From Kangiella sp. HZ709 (GTDB lineage: Bacteria > Pseudomonadota > Gammaproteobacteria > Enterobacterales > Kangiellaceae): DNA of 64,000 nucleotides. The position numbers and the translations under genes were made by a program. The stretch is from assembly GCF_009674675.1 (NCBI RefSeq), contig NZ_WKJC01000002.1, forward strand, positions 62,001-126,000, read 5' to 3'. The number at the start of each line of letters is the position of its first letter. The stretch's first letter is position 1. The notes under the pieces were generated by a model that was not told the origin of the DNA, ran no database searches, and saw only the letters and a list, made by a program, of their open reading frames with translations. Shown piece after piece: positions 30,850-39,290 of this stretch.

Positions 30850-31677
30850 TTAGCGTGAAGGTTTGCTTGATTTTTTCTTGCTCCAAGCAAATTTACCTTT
30901 TTCTTTTCTTTTTTGATCCGGTTTCTCTTTTCTAGCGGTAACTTTTAATTCGACTACTTTTGCTAATTCATCTATTGCCTTAGCATCTAAATCAATCCAG
31001 CGGCCACGACTTAAATTGGTAGGTAGTTCTACTGGGCCATACTTAACTCGAATCAAGCGTGATACTTCTACTCCTTGAGATTGCCACAGTTTTCTGACTT
31101 CCCGGTTTTTACCTTCGGATAGACTAACTTCATACCAGTGGTTAGCACCTTCACCACCCTTATCAATGATTTTATCAAATTGACATAGATCACCATCAAC
31201 CAATACGCCTTTTTTTAGATTATTGAGCATATCATTTGTAACTTCGCCAAATACACGAACCGCATAACGTCGTTCAACAGAATAGGAAGGGTGCATCAAC
31301 TTATGGGCTAATTCGCCATTATTAGTGAATAATAACAAGCCTGTTGTATTGATATCCAAACGGCCAACACCAATCCATCGCCCGAATTTTGTGCGAGGCA
31401 AGCTATCAAAAACAGTCGCTCGACCTTGAGGATCTTTTGCGGTAGAAACCTCATTTAAAGGTTTATGATAAGCAATAACTCGAGTATAAGTTTCATCTTT
31501 GGCTTTTAGCATCACAGGATTCCCATCTACCCTAATCGTATCTTTCTCGGTTGCACGATCTCCTAGGGTAGCAATTGAACCATTTACACTTATTCTGCCA
31601 GCTGCGATCCACTTTTCAATTTCACGTCTAGAGGCTAGCCCTGCATTAGCTAATATTTTTTGAATCTTTTCTGACAT
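30850..31677 (-). CDS. rluB: 23S rRNA pseudouridine(2605) synthase RluB
   Basis: The 275-residue protein has an N-terminal S4 RNA-binding domain (KIQKILANAGLASRREIEKWI) and an RsuA-type catalytic domain with the catalytic Asp in GRLDINTTGLLLFTNNG, then EGKNREVRKLW. It isomerises a uridine of 23S rRNA helix 89. The tail (about residues 250-275) is very basic. Location in the trpS-scpA-scpB-rluB neighbourhood favours RluB over the paralogues. Confidence 0.93.
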   Translation of the reverse strand: MSEKIQKILANAGLASRREIEKWIAAGRISVNGSIATLGDRATEKDTIRVDGNPVMLKAKDETYTRVIAYHKPLNEVSTAKDPQGRATVFDSLPRTKFGRWIGVGRLDINTTGLLLFTNNGELAHKLMHPSYSVERRYAVRVFGEVTNDMLNNLKKGVLVDGDLCQFDKIIDKGGEGANHWYEVSLSEGKNREVRKLWQSQGVEVSRLIRVKYGPVELPTNLSRGRWIDLDAKAIDELAKVVELKVTARKEKPDQKRKEKGKFAWSKKKSSKPSR

Positions 31678-31735
31678 AAACTTCAGTCAATAATTTAAGT
31701 TAACTTTATTGTAACCCATTTGTTTCTTATAAGAT

Positions 31736-31760
31736 AAAAAAAAGGAGCCTAAAGCTCCTT
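31736..31760 (-). terminator. rho-independent terminator upstream of rluB
   Basis: Read on the minus strand, AAGGAGC (from 31760) pairs with GCTCCTT (to 31742) around a 5-base loop and is followed by a run of eight T. It ends the coiled-coil protein transcript, so rluB needs its own promoter in the 60-bp gap that remains. Confidence 0.9.
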
Positions 31761-31811
31761 GATCTAGTTTTCGATCACATACCCCAACACCATATAGCCC
31801 TATTTTTAGAG

Positions 31812-32384
31812 CTATGCAGATTTAATATGTTTTATTCTATCGTCACCGCCAACTACAGCGCTTCCTTGTCTTAACCTAGTAAATTCATCGCGATAGAAGT
31901 CTCTTTCTTGTCGAAGGTTATCATTACTTTTTTGTAATATTTCAAAACTGTGATTAACCTTTGCATAAGAAGTTTCAATACGATTAACTTCTTGTTCTTT
32001 AATATCTACCGCCTTTTCAAGCTGCAATTCTAATGATTTAACTTTTAGCTCTAAATTACGTTTGTTTTCAGCAAAGGACTGGATATCCTTAAGGAGCTTT
32101 TTATGTTCTAGGTAGGTCTTAGAAAGTTTATCCGTATGTTTAGTGTTAACCGTAGTCATTTCGGTGATTTGCTTACTTTGATTAGCAATAGTCGCTTCTA
32201 GATTTTTAGTGATGGTTTTGGCGGCCGCTAATTGATTAATCAATTTTCCTTGCTGCTGCTCTTGAGTATTAATCTTATCGTATAGCGATTTAATAAAACT
32301 GCTGCGTAATTTAAAGAGCAAAAGGCCAAAACTTAGTATTCCAACTGCTGCTAACGAATAAATTAAAATGCTGCTCTCTTGCAT
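31812..32384 (-). CDS. single-pass membrane coiled-coil protein of unknown function
   Basis: The protein has 190 residues: one membrane helix (about 6-26, ILIYSLAAVGILSFGLLLFKL), then a long heptad-rich coiled coil (about 38-170, rich in K, E, Q and L) and a short basic tail. I recognise no family. The frame extends upstream to 32426, but ATG 32384 (MQESSILIY) has an AAGGATT ribosome site 6 bases before it. It lies between scpB and rluB, with its own terminator. A structural or tethering role is only a guess. Confidence 0.7.
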   Translation of the reverse strand: MQESSILIYSLAAVGILSFGLLLFKLRSSFIKSLYDKINTQEQQQGKLINQLAAAKTITKNLEATIANQSKQITEMTTVNTKHTDKLSKTYLEHKKLLKDIQSFAENKRNLELKVKSLELQLEKAVDIKEQEVNRIETSYAKVNHSFEILQKSNDNLRQERDFYRDEFTRLRQGSAVVGGDDRIKHIKSA

Positions 32385-32503
32385 GTCGAATCCTTTAACC
32401 AATTTGCGATTGGTCCAAAGTAGCAAAAAATGTGACGCAGTTCAAATTATAAAGTTCAAACATTGTAAAATCAATGAGTTACAATATTTTCAATATGTTT
32501 AAC

Positions 32504-32523
32504 TTTGCGGCTTATACCGCAAA
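32504..32523. repeat. 7-bp perfect inverted repeat between scpB and the coiled-coil gene
   Basis: TTTGCGG (32504-32510) and CCGCAAA (32517-32523) enclose a 6-base loop. No T-run follows on either strand, so terminator function for scpB is doubtful. The 220-bp gap is otherwise AT-rich and unassigned. Confidence 0.35.
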
Positions 32524-32605
32524 AATGACGTTTATTGTCTTTTTTTATCCAGCCAACTACAATAGAATTCCTAATCTTATCAGTGGTTTTAGCACCAATT
32601 CGATC

Positions 32606-33358
32606 TTAATCATCGCTTCTTAGAGCAATCTCTTCTTCCAAATCCTTTTGTTCTTCAGTCAACTCTTCCGAATCATCTAAATCCGACTTTTCAAAAGCAA
32701 TCTCAGTTTCCACTTCTCCTTGAGCGGTCTCACTTTCTGTATCCTGCTCTAGAACTGTTGTTGATTGAGATTCATCCAAATGCTCAGTTTGCTTATCATC
32801 TTGATCAAACTTTAATTCTGGGTTCAAATTATCTAAATCTTGAATTTCAGCTAACGATGGTAATTCATCCAGACTTTTTAAGCCGAAATAATCCAGAAAT
32901 TGTTTAGTGGTGGCATATAAAGCTGGCTTGCCAGGAACATCTCTATGCCCAACTACCCTTACCCACTCACGTTCCAAAAGAGTCTTTATAATGTTAGAGC
33001 TAACACTCACACCTCGAACTTGCTCTACATCACCACGTGTGGCGGGTTGGCGGTAGGCAATTAAAGACAGTGTTTCGAGCAGTGCGCGAGAATACCTTGC
33101 GGGCCTTTCTTCCCATAAGCGGGCAATCCATTCGGCATAATCCTGCCTTGCTTGATAGCGATAACCTGTAGATACTTCTATGAGTTCAATCCCTCGACCT
33201 TCAGCTTCCTGCTGCAAACTTTGGATAGCTTTTTTAATGTCAGCAGGCTTCACTTTTTCGTCTTCAGTGAAAAGCTCTAACATTCTATCTTTATTTAAAG
33301 TCGAACCCGCTGCTAATAAAGCAGCTTCGATAATTCTAATAATCTTTTCTTGTTGCAT
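32606..33358 (-). CDS. scpB: segregation and condensation protein B
   Basis: The 250-residue kleisin-associated protein of the SMC-ScpAB complex acts in chromosome segregation. Two winged-helix domains cover residues 1-~165, with ARYSRALLETLSLIAYRQPATRGDVEQVRGV as the hallmark in the second (quoted here in part: LLETLSLIAYRQP). The C-terminal ~85 residues are acidic and low-complexity. It starts 11 bp after scpA. Confidence 0.95.
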   Translation of the reverse strand: MQQEKIIRIIEAALLAAGSTLNKDRMLELFTEDEKVKPADIKKAIQSLQQEAEGRGIELIEVSTGYRYQARQDYAEWIARLWEERPARYSRALLETLSLIAYRQPATRGDVEQVRGVSVSSNIIKTLLEREWVRVVGHRDVPGKPALYATTKQFLDYFGLKSLDELPSLAEIQDLDNLNPELKFDQDDKQTEHLDESQSTTVLEQDTESETAQGEVETEIAFEKSDLDDSEELTEEQKDLEEEIALRSDD

Positions 33359-33369
33359 AGTTTTAAGTT

Positions 33370-34332
33370 CTATTCTTCATCATGACTGGAGCTCACTTGA
33401 GGTAATTCATCAACATCGACTACGCTTGATTCATCAACTTTAGCTCTAACATGAATGGGGCCATATGTTTCAGTTTGAATCAGCTCTAGTAACGACTCTT
33501 TTGCTAATTCCATAATTGCTAAAAAGGTTACTACCACTCCCATACGGCCTTCTTCTGGTGAAAATAGTTGACTAAAATCACAAAAGCTTTGCGCTGAAAG
33601 TTGCTCTAAAACTTTACCCATTTTTTCACGTACGGATAAGGCTTCAAATGAAATTTGGTGACTAGAAAACATCTCCGCACGCTTTAGTACATCGCGTAAA
33701 GCCAACAAAATTTCTTTCATATCCAGTTCAGGATCCGGCTTATTAATTCGTAACTCTGGTTTTTTCGCACTAACAGTGAAGAAATCTCTACCCATACGAG
33801 GTAATTCATCAAGCTCTTCCGCAGCTTTTTTGAACTGCTCATATTCTTGGAGGCGACGAATTAAGTCTGCTCTTGGATCTTCTTCATCTTCTTCATCTTG
33901 TTTAGGCCGTGGTAATAAAACTCTACTTTTGATTTCAGCCAGCATAGCAGCCATCACCAAATATTCCGCGGCCAATTCCAAGTGCAAAGTCTTCATCAAC
34001 TCCACATATTCCATATACTGCTCAGTAATGTGAGCTAGTGGAATATCTAAAATATCGACATTTTGTCTTTTGATCAGATAAAGCAGTAAATCTAATGGGC
34101 CCTCAAAAGCTTCCAAGAATACCTCTAAGGCTTCAGGTGGAATATATAAATCATCGGGAAACTTTTCTAACTGCTCTCCACCTACTAAGTGAAAAGGCAT
34201 TTCCTCCTGAACTATCTGTCCTTCATGCTCAGCTTTATCAGCAACCGCTGCCGCGTCAGCCACTACCGCAGCGCCCGCAGCTTCAGCATCAGCCGGGTTG
34301 ATAGTTTGATTGTCAGGAATTTCGTTATTCAT
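33370..34332 (-). CDS. scpA: segregation and condensation protein A (kleisin)
   Basis: The 320-residue kleisin bridges SMC heads. The hallmark is FEGPLDLLLYLIKRQNVDI near residue 75, followed by AAEYLVMAAMLAEIKSRVLLPR, with a C-terminal winged helix ending near FLAIMELAKESLLEL. The first ~65 residues are an Ala/Glu-rich extension longer than usual. Its ATG follows the trpS stop codon directly (TAA ATG), so translation is coupled. Confidence 0.95.
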   Translation of the reverse strand: MNNEIPDNQTINPADAEAAGAAVVADAAAVADKAEHEGQIVQEEMPFHLVGGEQLEKFPDDLYIPPEALEVFLEAFEGPLDLLLYLIKRQNVDILDIPLAHITEQYMEYVELMKTLHLELAAEYLVMAAMLAEIKSRVLLPRPKQDEEDEEDPRADLIRRLQEYEQFKKAAEELDELPRMGRDFFTVSAKKPELRINKPDPELDMKEILLALRDVLKRAEMFSSHQISFEALSVREKMGKVLEQLSAQSFCDFSQLFSPEEGRMGVVVTFLAIMELAKESLLELIQTETYGPIHVRAKVDESSVVDVDELPQVSSSHDEE

Positions 34333-35550
34333 TTATTTATACGCTAAGCCCATGGCTTGTCGGACATCATCCATAGTCTCTCTGGCAACGTCTCGCGCTC
34401 GCTCAGAACCTTCAGAGACTATATTGCGCACTATTTCAGGTGACTCTTTATACTCTTGCGCTCTTTCCATAAAAGTTAGCTGTTCGGCACAAACTGCATC
34501 AATCACAGGGCCTTTACATTCTAAACAACCAATCCCAGCACTTGTACAGCCCTTCTGTACCCAATCTTTTACTTCTTCAGAAGAGTAAATTTTGTGGAAC
34601 TCCCAAACAGGGCAATCTTCGGGATTACCCGGATCAGATAAGCGGACTCGCTTGGTATCGGTAGGCATGGTGCGAATTTTCTTTTCTACCACTTCTTTTG
34701 GTTCGCGCATGTTGATGGTGTTGCCGTAAGACTTAGACATTTTCTGACCATCTAAGCCTGGCATTTTCGACACCGGTGTTAACAACGCCTGTGGTTCGGG
34801 TAAGATGATTTTACCGCCACCATCCAAATAACCGTACAAACGTTCTTGATCATTCAACGAAACACTCGCCAAAGTCTCTACTAAAGCTCGTGCTTGCTCT
34901 AGAGCTTCTTGATCGCCCGTTTCTTGGAATTTTTTTCGTAAGCTTTTGTATAACTTGGCATTCTTTTTGCCCATCTTCTTAATGGCAGCTTCAACCTTTT
35001 CCTCAAAACCAGGCTCTTTGCCATAAAAGTGATTAAAGCGGCGTGCAATTTCACGAGTCATTTCGATATGCGGCACTTGATCGGCACCTACTGGTACATT
35101 GCCAGCTTTATAAATCAAGATATCCGCAGATTGCATCACTGGATAACCTAGGAAACCGTAGGTAGCTAAATCTTTGGTATTCAGTTTTTCCTGCTGCTCT
35201 TTATAGGTTGGAACTCGCTCTAACCAACCTAACGGCGTGGTCATGGACAGTAGCAAGTGCAGTTCCGCATGCTCAGGTACTTTTGATTGAACAAAGATAT
35301 TCGCAGCACTAGGATTAATACCAGCAGCTAACCAATCAATAACCGTATCCCAGACATACTCTTCGACACGGGAAGTATCGTCATAATTGGTGGTTAAAGC
35401 ATGCCAATCAGCAACAAAGAAGAAACACTCGTATTCATGTTGCAACTTAACCCAATTCTTTAAAACCCCGTGATAATGACCTAAATGCAAAGGCCCGGTC
35501 GGACGCATACCTGATAATACACGCTGCTGACCAAGAGAAACTGAACTCAA
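34333..35550 (-). CDS. trpS: tryptophanyl-tRNA synthetase
   Basis: The 405-residue class Ic synthetase charges tRNA-Trp. The HIGH motif is HLGH in TGPLHLGHYHG, and the KMSKS motif lies in DGQKMSKSYGN. It is about 70 residues longer than E. coli TrpS. The extra sequence includes a helical insertion before LVETLASVSLND and a Cys-containing segment near CTSAGIGCLECK, both seen in the longer TrpS type of several gammaproteobacteria. It heads the trpS-scpA-scpB unit. Confidence 0.95.
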   Translation of the reverse strand: MSSVSLGQQRVLSGMRPTGPLHLGHYHGVLKNWVKLQHEYECFFFVADWHALTTNYDDTSRVEEYVWDTVIDWLAAGINPSAANIFVQSKVPEHAELHLLLSMTTPLGWLERVPTYKEQQEKLNTKDLATYGFLGYPVMQSADILIYKAGNVPVGADQVPHIEMTREIARRFNHFYGKEPGFEEKVEAAIKKMGKKNAKLYKSLRKKFQETGDQEALEQARALVETLASVSLNDQERLYGYLDGGGKIILPEPQALLTPVSKMPGLDGQKMSKSYGNTINMREPKEVVEKKIRTMPTDTKRVRLSDPGNPEDCPVWEFHKIYSSEEVKDWVQKGCTSAGIGCLECKGPVIDAVCAEQLTFMERAQEYKESPEIVRNIVSEGSERARDVARETMDDVRQAMGLAYK

Positions 35551-35725
35551 TGGAATACCCTTATGGATGGTTATTTTAATATTTAATAGCAGACTATTAT
35601 AGCCAGATTACCCCCAAAGAGAAAAGGGAAAAGGCTATGGGTTTACACTTTGAATTTTCGCTGTTCCATTAAGGATTTATTCATCTAAAGGTCTAAGGTT
35701 TTGGCAAGGCGAACTTAAATAGTGG

Positions 35726-36052
35726 CTAGAGCCACCATACTCCATTAGTCAGTTGACAATCGATTGAATCCAAAATGATATGAATCGTTAAACCAATCCC
35801 TAATATTCGAGTTTTCTTAAAAAAACACATAAGGAAATAGACACTAATAGGAGTCATTGTATGCAGAGGATGAAAACCAATACTGCATCGGCCTGGATTA
35901 TAAATAGGACTTGCCAATAAATGATCGACATCAATTAACATTCCTCCCATCATTATCAAATAAACTTTCAGCCAAGCTTTATTATCAGAAGCACTTCTAA
36001 AGAATATTAATGAAATAATAAGCGGCACAAAAAAGTGCAAAACTAAATGCAT
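35726..36052 (-). CDS. DUF6122-like small membrane protein
   Basis: The 108-residue protein has three or four short hydrophobic segments. Conserved His and Asp residues sit at membrane edges: HLVLHFFVP at the start, LIDVDHLLASPIYNPGRCSIGFHPLH in the middle (HPLH) and IHIILDSID near the end. The pattern resembles DUF6122 and the wider YbcI-type membrane metal-hydrolase group. Function is unproven. It starts 11 bp after yciO and is probably co-transcribed. Confidence 0.7.
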   Translation of the reverse strand: MHLVLHFFVPLIISLIFFRSASDNKAWLKVYLIMMGGMLIDVDHLLASPIYNPGRCSIGFHPLHTMTPISVYFLMCFFKKTRILGIGLTIHIILDSIDCQLTNGVWWL

Positions 36053-36063
36053 ATAGCTATGAG

Positions 36064-36687
36064 TTATTCGAAAAGGCTTGGATCACCAGCAGCATAGCGA
36101 ATGATCTCTGGATAGCCTGAAGTTAAGTCAATCACAGAGGTTTCTTCATGACCACAATAGCCACCATCAATCACTGCATCCACTCGCCCATCCAGCAAAT
36201 CCAATATTTCATGCGGTTCTAACACCTCATTGTCTTCTTGTTGTGGCAATTTTAACGAAGTACTCATCATTGGCTCACCAAGGTCTTCTAACATAGCTTG
36301 CGCGATCGCATTATCAGGAACTCGTATACCGATGGTTTTCTTTTTAGGATGCTTGAGACGATTTGGGACTTCTTGAGTTGCTTTCAAAACAAAAGTGTAT
36401 GGTCCCGGGGTATTGTTCTTTATCAAGCGAAAAGCCAAATTATCCACTCTGGCATATACCGCCAATTCAGACAAATCACGACAAACCAAAGTAAAATTGT
36501 GCTTTTTATCTAAATCTCTAATGCGACGTATTTTATCCAATACACGCTTATCACCAATATGACACCCTAAGGCATAACCCGAATCAGTTGGATACACGAC
36601 TAAACTGCCGTTGCGAATCATGGCCACCACTTGGCTAATAAGCCGAGACTGGGGGTTTTCCGGATGAATTTCTATAAGCTGCGTCAT
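36064..36687 (-). CDS. yciO: YciO/Sua5/YrdC-family protein
   Basis: The 207-residue protein belongs to the YrdC-like fold that, in TsaC/Sua5, makes threonylcarbamoyl-AMP for tRNA t6A. Features are LVVYPTDSGYALGC, KHNFTLVCRDLSELA and GPYTFVLKA. YciO itself is a paralogue of weaker activity in E. coli, so the modification role is not certain. Synteny is with the PHP phosphoesterase upstream (30 bp), as in E. coli yciO-rnm. Confidence 0.9.
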   Translation of the reverse strand: MTQLIEIHPENPQSRLISQVVAMIRNGSLVVYPTDSGYALGCHIGDKRVLDKIRRIRDLDKKHNFTLVCRDLSELAVYARVDNLAFRLIKNNTPGPYTFVLKATQEVPNRLKHPKKKTIGIRVPDNAIAQAMLEDLGEPMMSTSLKLPQQEDNEVLEPHEILDLLDGRVDAVIDGGYCGHEETSVIDLTSGYPEIIRYAAGDPSLFE

Positions 36688-36717
36688 ATTATAAATTCTT
36701 TTTGACTATCGATAGAG

Positions 36718-37536
36718 TTACCAACGCGTCCATACTGGCTCCACGTCATCAGGTAAAGGCGCAAACTTACCGAGTTTGACCCAGCTTTTGTCGGGATTAT
36801 GAAAGTCTGAACCTTGTGAACCACACAATTTAAAAGTTTTAGCCCAAGTTGCCAATAAATTTTTATGCCCAGGATGAATATTAGGATAGCAAATTTCTAT
36901 GCCGTCACCGCCTAGTGCCTTAAAATCTTCAATCAAACTTTTTAACTTATTAGCTCCCATACCATAACGCATTGGGTGGGCAATAACTGCCTGTCCGCCA
37001 GCACTTTTGATAATCGAAATCACATCCTCTATAGCAAACCAGTCATCTTTAATATGAGCCTTGCCTCCCTTAGCCAAATACTTTTTAAAAGCATCTGAAA
37101 ATTTCTTAACATAACCTTGTTCAAGCAACAGTTGTGCTATATGAGTTCTACAAACCATGGGTTGAGAGTCTACAAGAAAGCTCACATCATCAAGTGCATG
37201 CTCGACACCAGCATCGACTAATTTATTGGCTATTTGTAAAGCCCTTTGCTTTCTGTTTTTTTGCTGCTGTTTCAAAAAGGATTGCAACGCTTGATTGTTT
37301 GTATCAATATTTAATCCCAAAATATGCAAGCCTTGCTTACCATAGTTGGTAGATATTTCAACACTAGGAATAACTCTCAGTTTTTCAGGCAATAACTCCA
37401 AACTTAAAAGCCCATCAATTGAATCATGATCAGAAATAGCCAGCTGCTTTATTCCTGCTTGCTCAGCCATATCAATTAATTCAACAGGCGATAAACTGCC
37501 GTCTGAATAATAGGTATGGGTATGTAAATCGATCAT
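36718..37536 (-). CDS. rnm: PHP-domain phosphoesterase (RNase AM/TrpH/YciV type)
   Basis: The 272-residue PHP-fold metal-dependent phosphoesterase begins IDLHTHTYYSDGSLSP (first metal ligands). AISDHDSIDGL, VIPSVEIS, AHPMRYGMG and GSDFHNP supply the remaining ligands. E. coli YciV acts as a 5'-3' exonuclease maturing 5S/23S rRNA ends and hydrolysing 3',5'-bisphosphates. It should not be taken for the histidinol phosphatase (HisJ/HisK), which is also PHP, because its motifs and neighbours are those of YciV. Confidence 0.9.
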   Translation of the reverse strand: MIDLHTHTYYSDGSLSPVELIDMAEQAGIKQLAISDHDSIDGLLSLELLPEKLRVIPSVEISTNYGKQGLHILGLNIDTNNQALQSFLKQQQKNRKQRALQIANKLVDAGVEHALDDVSFLVDSQPMVCRTHIAQLLLEQGYVKKFSDAFKKYLAKGGKAHIKDDWFAIEDVISIIKSAGGQAVIAHPMRYGMGANKLKSLIEDFKALGGDGIEICYPNIHPGHKNLLATWAKTFKLCGSQGSDFHNPDKSWVKLGKFAPLPDDVEPVWTRW

Positions 37537-37646
37537 GTTTCAGATAGTCTTTTAATAATCAGCTAGTCATAAGTCCATTGTGCCTTGCTTTGCAGTCAGG
37601 GTAAACAATGGTTACACTGTTTACCAATTTATCCGATTTGTTACCT

Positions 37647-38219
37647 ATGAAATTTCTCAAAGAAAATTACCCTATTGTTGGCTTCTTAGTTGCTTATATT
37701 ATTACTAAAAATTTAATCTTGGCAGCAGCCATTTGGAGCTTGGGCTCATTAATTCAAATCCTTTCTAGCGTCATATTTAAAGAACCCATTAAAAAGTCGC
37801 ACATTGCTTACTTTATTTTAGGCCTATTATTGTTAGCGATGGCTTATTGGTTCAATGATGAAAGTTTTATTAAGTGGAAAACTACTATTATGGTTTGGGC
37901 TGGAGCACTCGTTATTTTAATTAGGCAAATGGTAAGCAAAAAATATGTTTTTATTGATTTAATGGATACTTCTGTAGAATTCAAAACTGAACCACCAAAG
38001 TCCAAACTCAACAAGATTAATGCCGTATGGATCGGTGTTTTAACAGTCTTTGGCGGCTTAAATTTATATGTCGCGTACAACTACAGTACTGACTTTTGGT
38101 TTTATTTCAAAATGATTGGACTATTTGTGACACTGATGGGGTTAATGATTCTAAGCTTTATTCTAGTGGCCGAACACTTGAATTTTGATGATGAAGAAAC
38201 CACATCTAAAGATAACTAA
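37647..38219 (+). CDS. yciB: inner membrane-spanning protein YciB (septation protein A)
   Basis: The 190-residue protein has five or six predicted membrane helices. The first helix and LGSLIQILSSVIFKEPIKK match YciB, and FIKWKTTIMVWAGALVIL is the conserved IKWKPT region. YciB interacts with the elongation and division machinery. The frame is open from GTG 37608, but ATG 37647 (MKFLKENYPIVGF) gives the family start. It is divergent from the PHP gene and followed by yciI after 15 bp. Confidence 0.85.
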   Translation: MKFLKENYPIVGFLVAYIITKNLILAAAIWSLGSLIQILSSVIFKEPIKKSHIAYFILGLLLLAMAYWFNDESFIKWKTTIMVWAGALVILIRQMVSKKYVFIDLMDTSVEFKTEPPKSKLNKINAVWIGVLTVFGGLNLYVAYNYSTDFWFYFKMIGLFVTLMGLMILSFILVAEHLNFDDEETTSKDN

Positions 38220-38234
38220 TTTTAGGGAATAATC

Positions 38235-38534
38235 ATGCTTTATCTTATTTACGCTGAAGATGTAAAGAACTCATTACCACTTCGCAAGCAGTCAAGACCA
38301 GCTCATGTGGAACGCCTACAAGCCCTCAAAAGCCAAGGACGCTTGATCATTGCCGGCCCAACGCCGGCGATTGATGCCACCGACCCCGGCGAAGCCGGCT
38401 TTACTGGATCAATGATTGTTGCGGAATTTGATTCATTAGAGTCAGCAAAACAATGGGCCGACTCAGATCCATATATCGAAGCTGGCGTTTATAACAAAGT
38501 AACCGTAAAACCTTATAACAAAGTGTTGCCTTAA
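38235..38534 (+). CDS. yciI: YciI family protein
   Basis: The 99-residue protein is a ferredoxin-like-fold YciI. Conserved features are [23 protein letters not shown] with the active-site His-Asp type pair, LIIAGPTPA and the C-terminal [15 protein letters not shown]. Biochemical role is unsettled. It stands between yciB and bolA in one unit, with a TAGGGA site before the ATG. Confidence 0.95.
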   Translation: MLYLIYAEDVKNSLPLRKQSRPAHVERLQALKSQGRLIIAGPTPAIDATDPGEAGFTGSMIVAEFDSLESAKQWADSDPYIEAGVYNKVTVKPYNKVLP

Positions 38535-38545
38535 AGGAATATTAG

Positions 38546-38809
38546 ATGATTGATAACAGTTCACGCATTGAAAAAATGACTAAGCGGTTAACCGAAAACC
38601 TTAGCCCAAGTCATTTAGAAATCATCGATGATAGCCATAAACACATTGGCCATGCTGGCGCTAAGGATGGTAAGGGTCACTTTACTCTTATCATCAGTAG
38701 TGAAACACTCCTAGGAAAACGTATGCTCCAACAACATCGCTTAATCTATAACGCACTAGGCGACTTGATGGAAACCGATATTCATGCACTCAGTATTAAA
38801 ATACATTAA
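38546..38809 (+). CDS. bolA: BolA-family protein
   Basis: The 87-residue protein has the BolA class-II KH-like fold: LTENLSPSHLEIIDDSHKHIGHAG, HFTLIISSETLLGKRMLQQHRLIY and the closing DIHALSIKI. The His and Cys/His positions used to bind Fe-S clusters with monothiol glutaredoxin are present as His. An AAAGGA site precedes the ATG. The last base of its stop codon is the first of the next ATG. Confidence 0.95.
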   Translation: MIDNSSRIEKMTKRLTENLSPSHLEIIDDSHKHIGHAGAKDGKGHFTLIISSETLLGKRMLQQHRLIYNALGDLMETDIHALSIKIH

Positions 38810-39258
38810 TGGCTCTTACTAAGCTTGAAAGTTTTGAGTTTGTCTGGGAAGCCGAACTTGCAAAAAGTTTATTAGAATCAGAGGGAATTCAAGCTTTTGT
38901 ATTTGATGGAGAACATATCAGGATCAATTGGGCGCTAAGTCATGCTCTCGGCGGTGTAAGAGTAATGGTCAATCTAGTTGATTTTCCTGAAGCCCAAAAG
39001 ACTTTACAGAATTGGCGAAATGGATATTATAAAAACCAGCCGGAATATCATGTTCAAGAAAGTGAGAAACGCGATGAAGGCTTTCTAAACGAAAATTATA
39101 AAGATATTACTCTGTGTCAAGCTTGCGGTTCTAGTAATTTAAAGCCAATCTACAATAGCATTAAAACTCTTCTATTCTTTCTTATTGTCGGTCCTGCGCC
39201 AGGAAAAACTGTTGGCAAAAAATGTCTAGAATGTTCACATAAGGAATATTTTAAATAA
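38809..39258 (+). CDS. DUF2007 protein with C-terminal zinc-ribbon
   Basis: The 149-residue protein has an N-terminal DUF2007 signal-transducing-like domain (residues 1-68: SFEFVWEAELAKSLLESEGI, LSHALGGVRVMV). After a charged linker, the C-terminus has CQACGSS and KKCLECSH, four cysteines that look like a zinc ribbon split by a hydrophobic stretch (LLFFLIVGPAPG). Function is unknown. It overlaps the bolA stop by one base and ends in a shared bidirectional terminator. Confidence 0.75.
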   Translation: MALTKLESFEFVWEAELAKSLLESEGIQAFVFDGEHIRINWALSHALGGVRVMVNLVDFPEAQKTLQNWRNGYYKNQPEYHVQESEKRDEGFLNENYKDITLCQACGSSNLKPIYNSIKTLLFFLIVGPAPGKTVGKKCLECSHKEYFK

Positions 39259-39261
39259 TAA

Positions 39262-39285
39262 AAAAGGAGGCTTATGCCTCCTTTT
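39262..39285. terminator. bidirectional rho-independent terminator
   Basis: AAAAGGAGGC (39262-39271) pairs perfectly with GCCTCCTTTT (39276-39285) around TTAT. It is flanked by A-rich sequence on the left and T-rich on the right, so it can end both the DUF2007 gene (+) and the M36 protease gene (-). Confidence 0.92.
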
Positions 39286-39290
39286 ACTCT

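Noticed and set aside
36718-37536. PHP protein as the histidinol-phosphate phosphatase
   Set aside because: Motifs and neighbours (yciO, trpS side) match the YciV/RNase AM group rather than HisJ/HisK, and the HAD domain on HisC is a better candidate.
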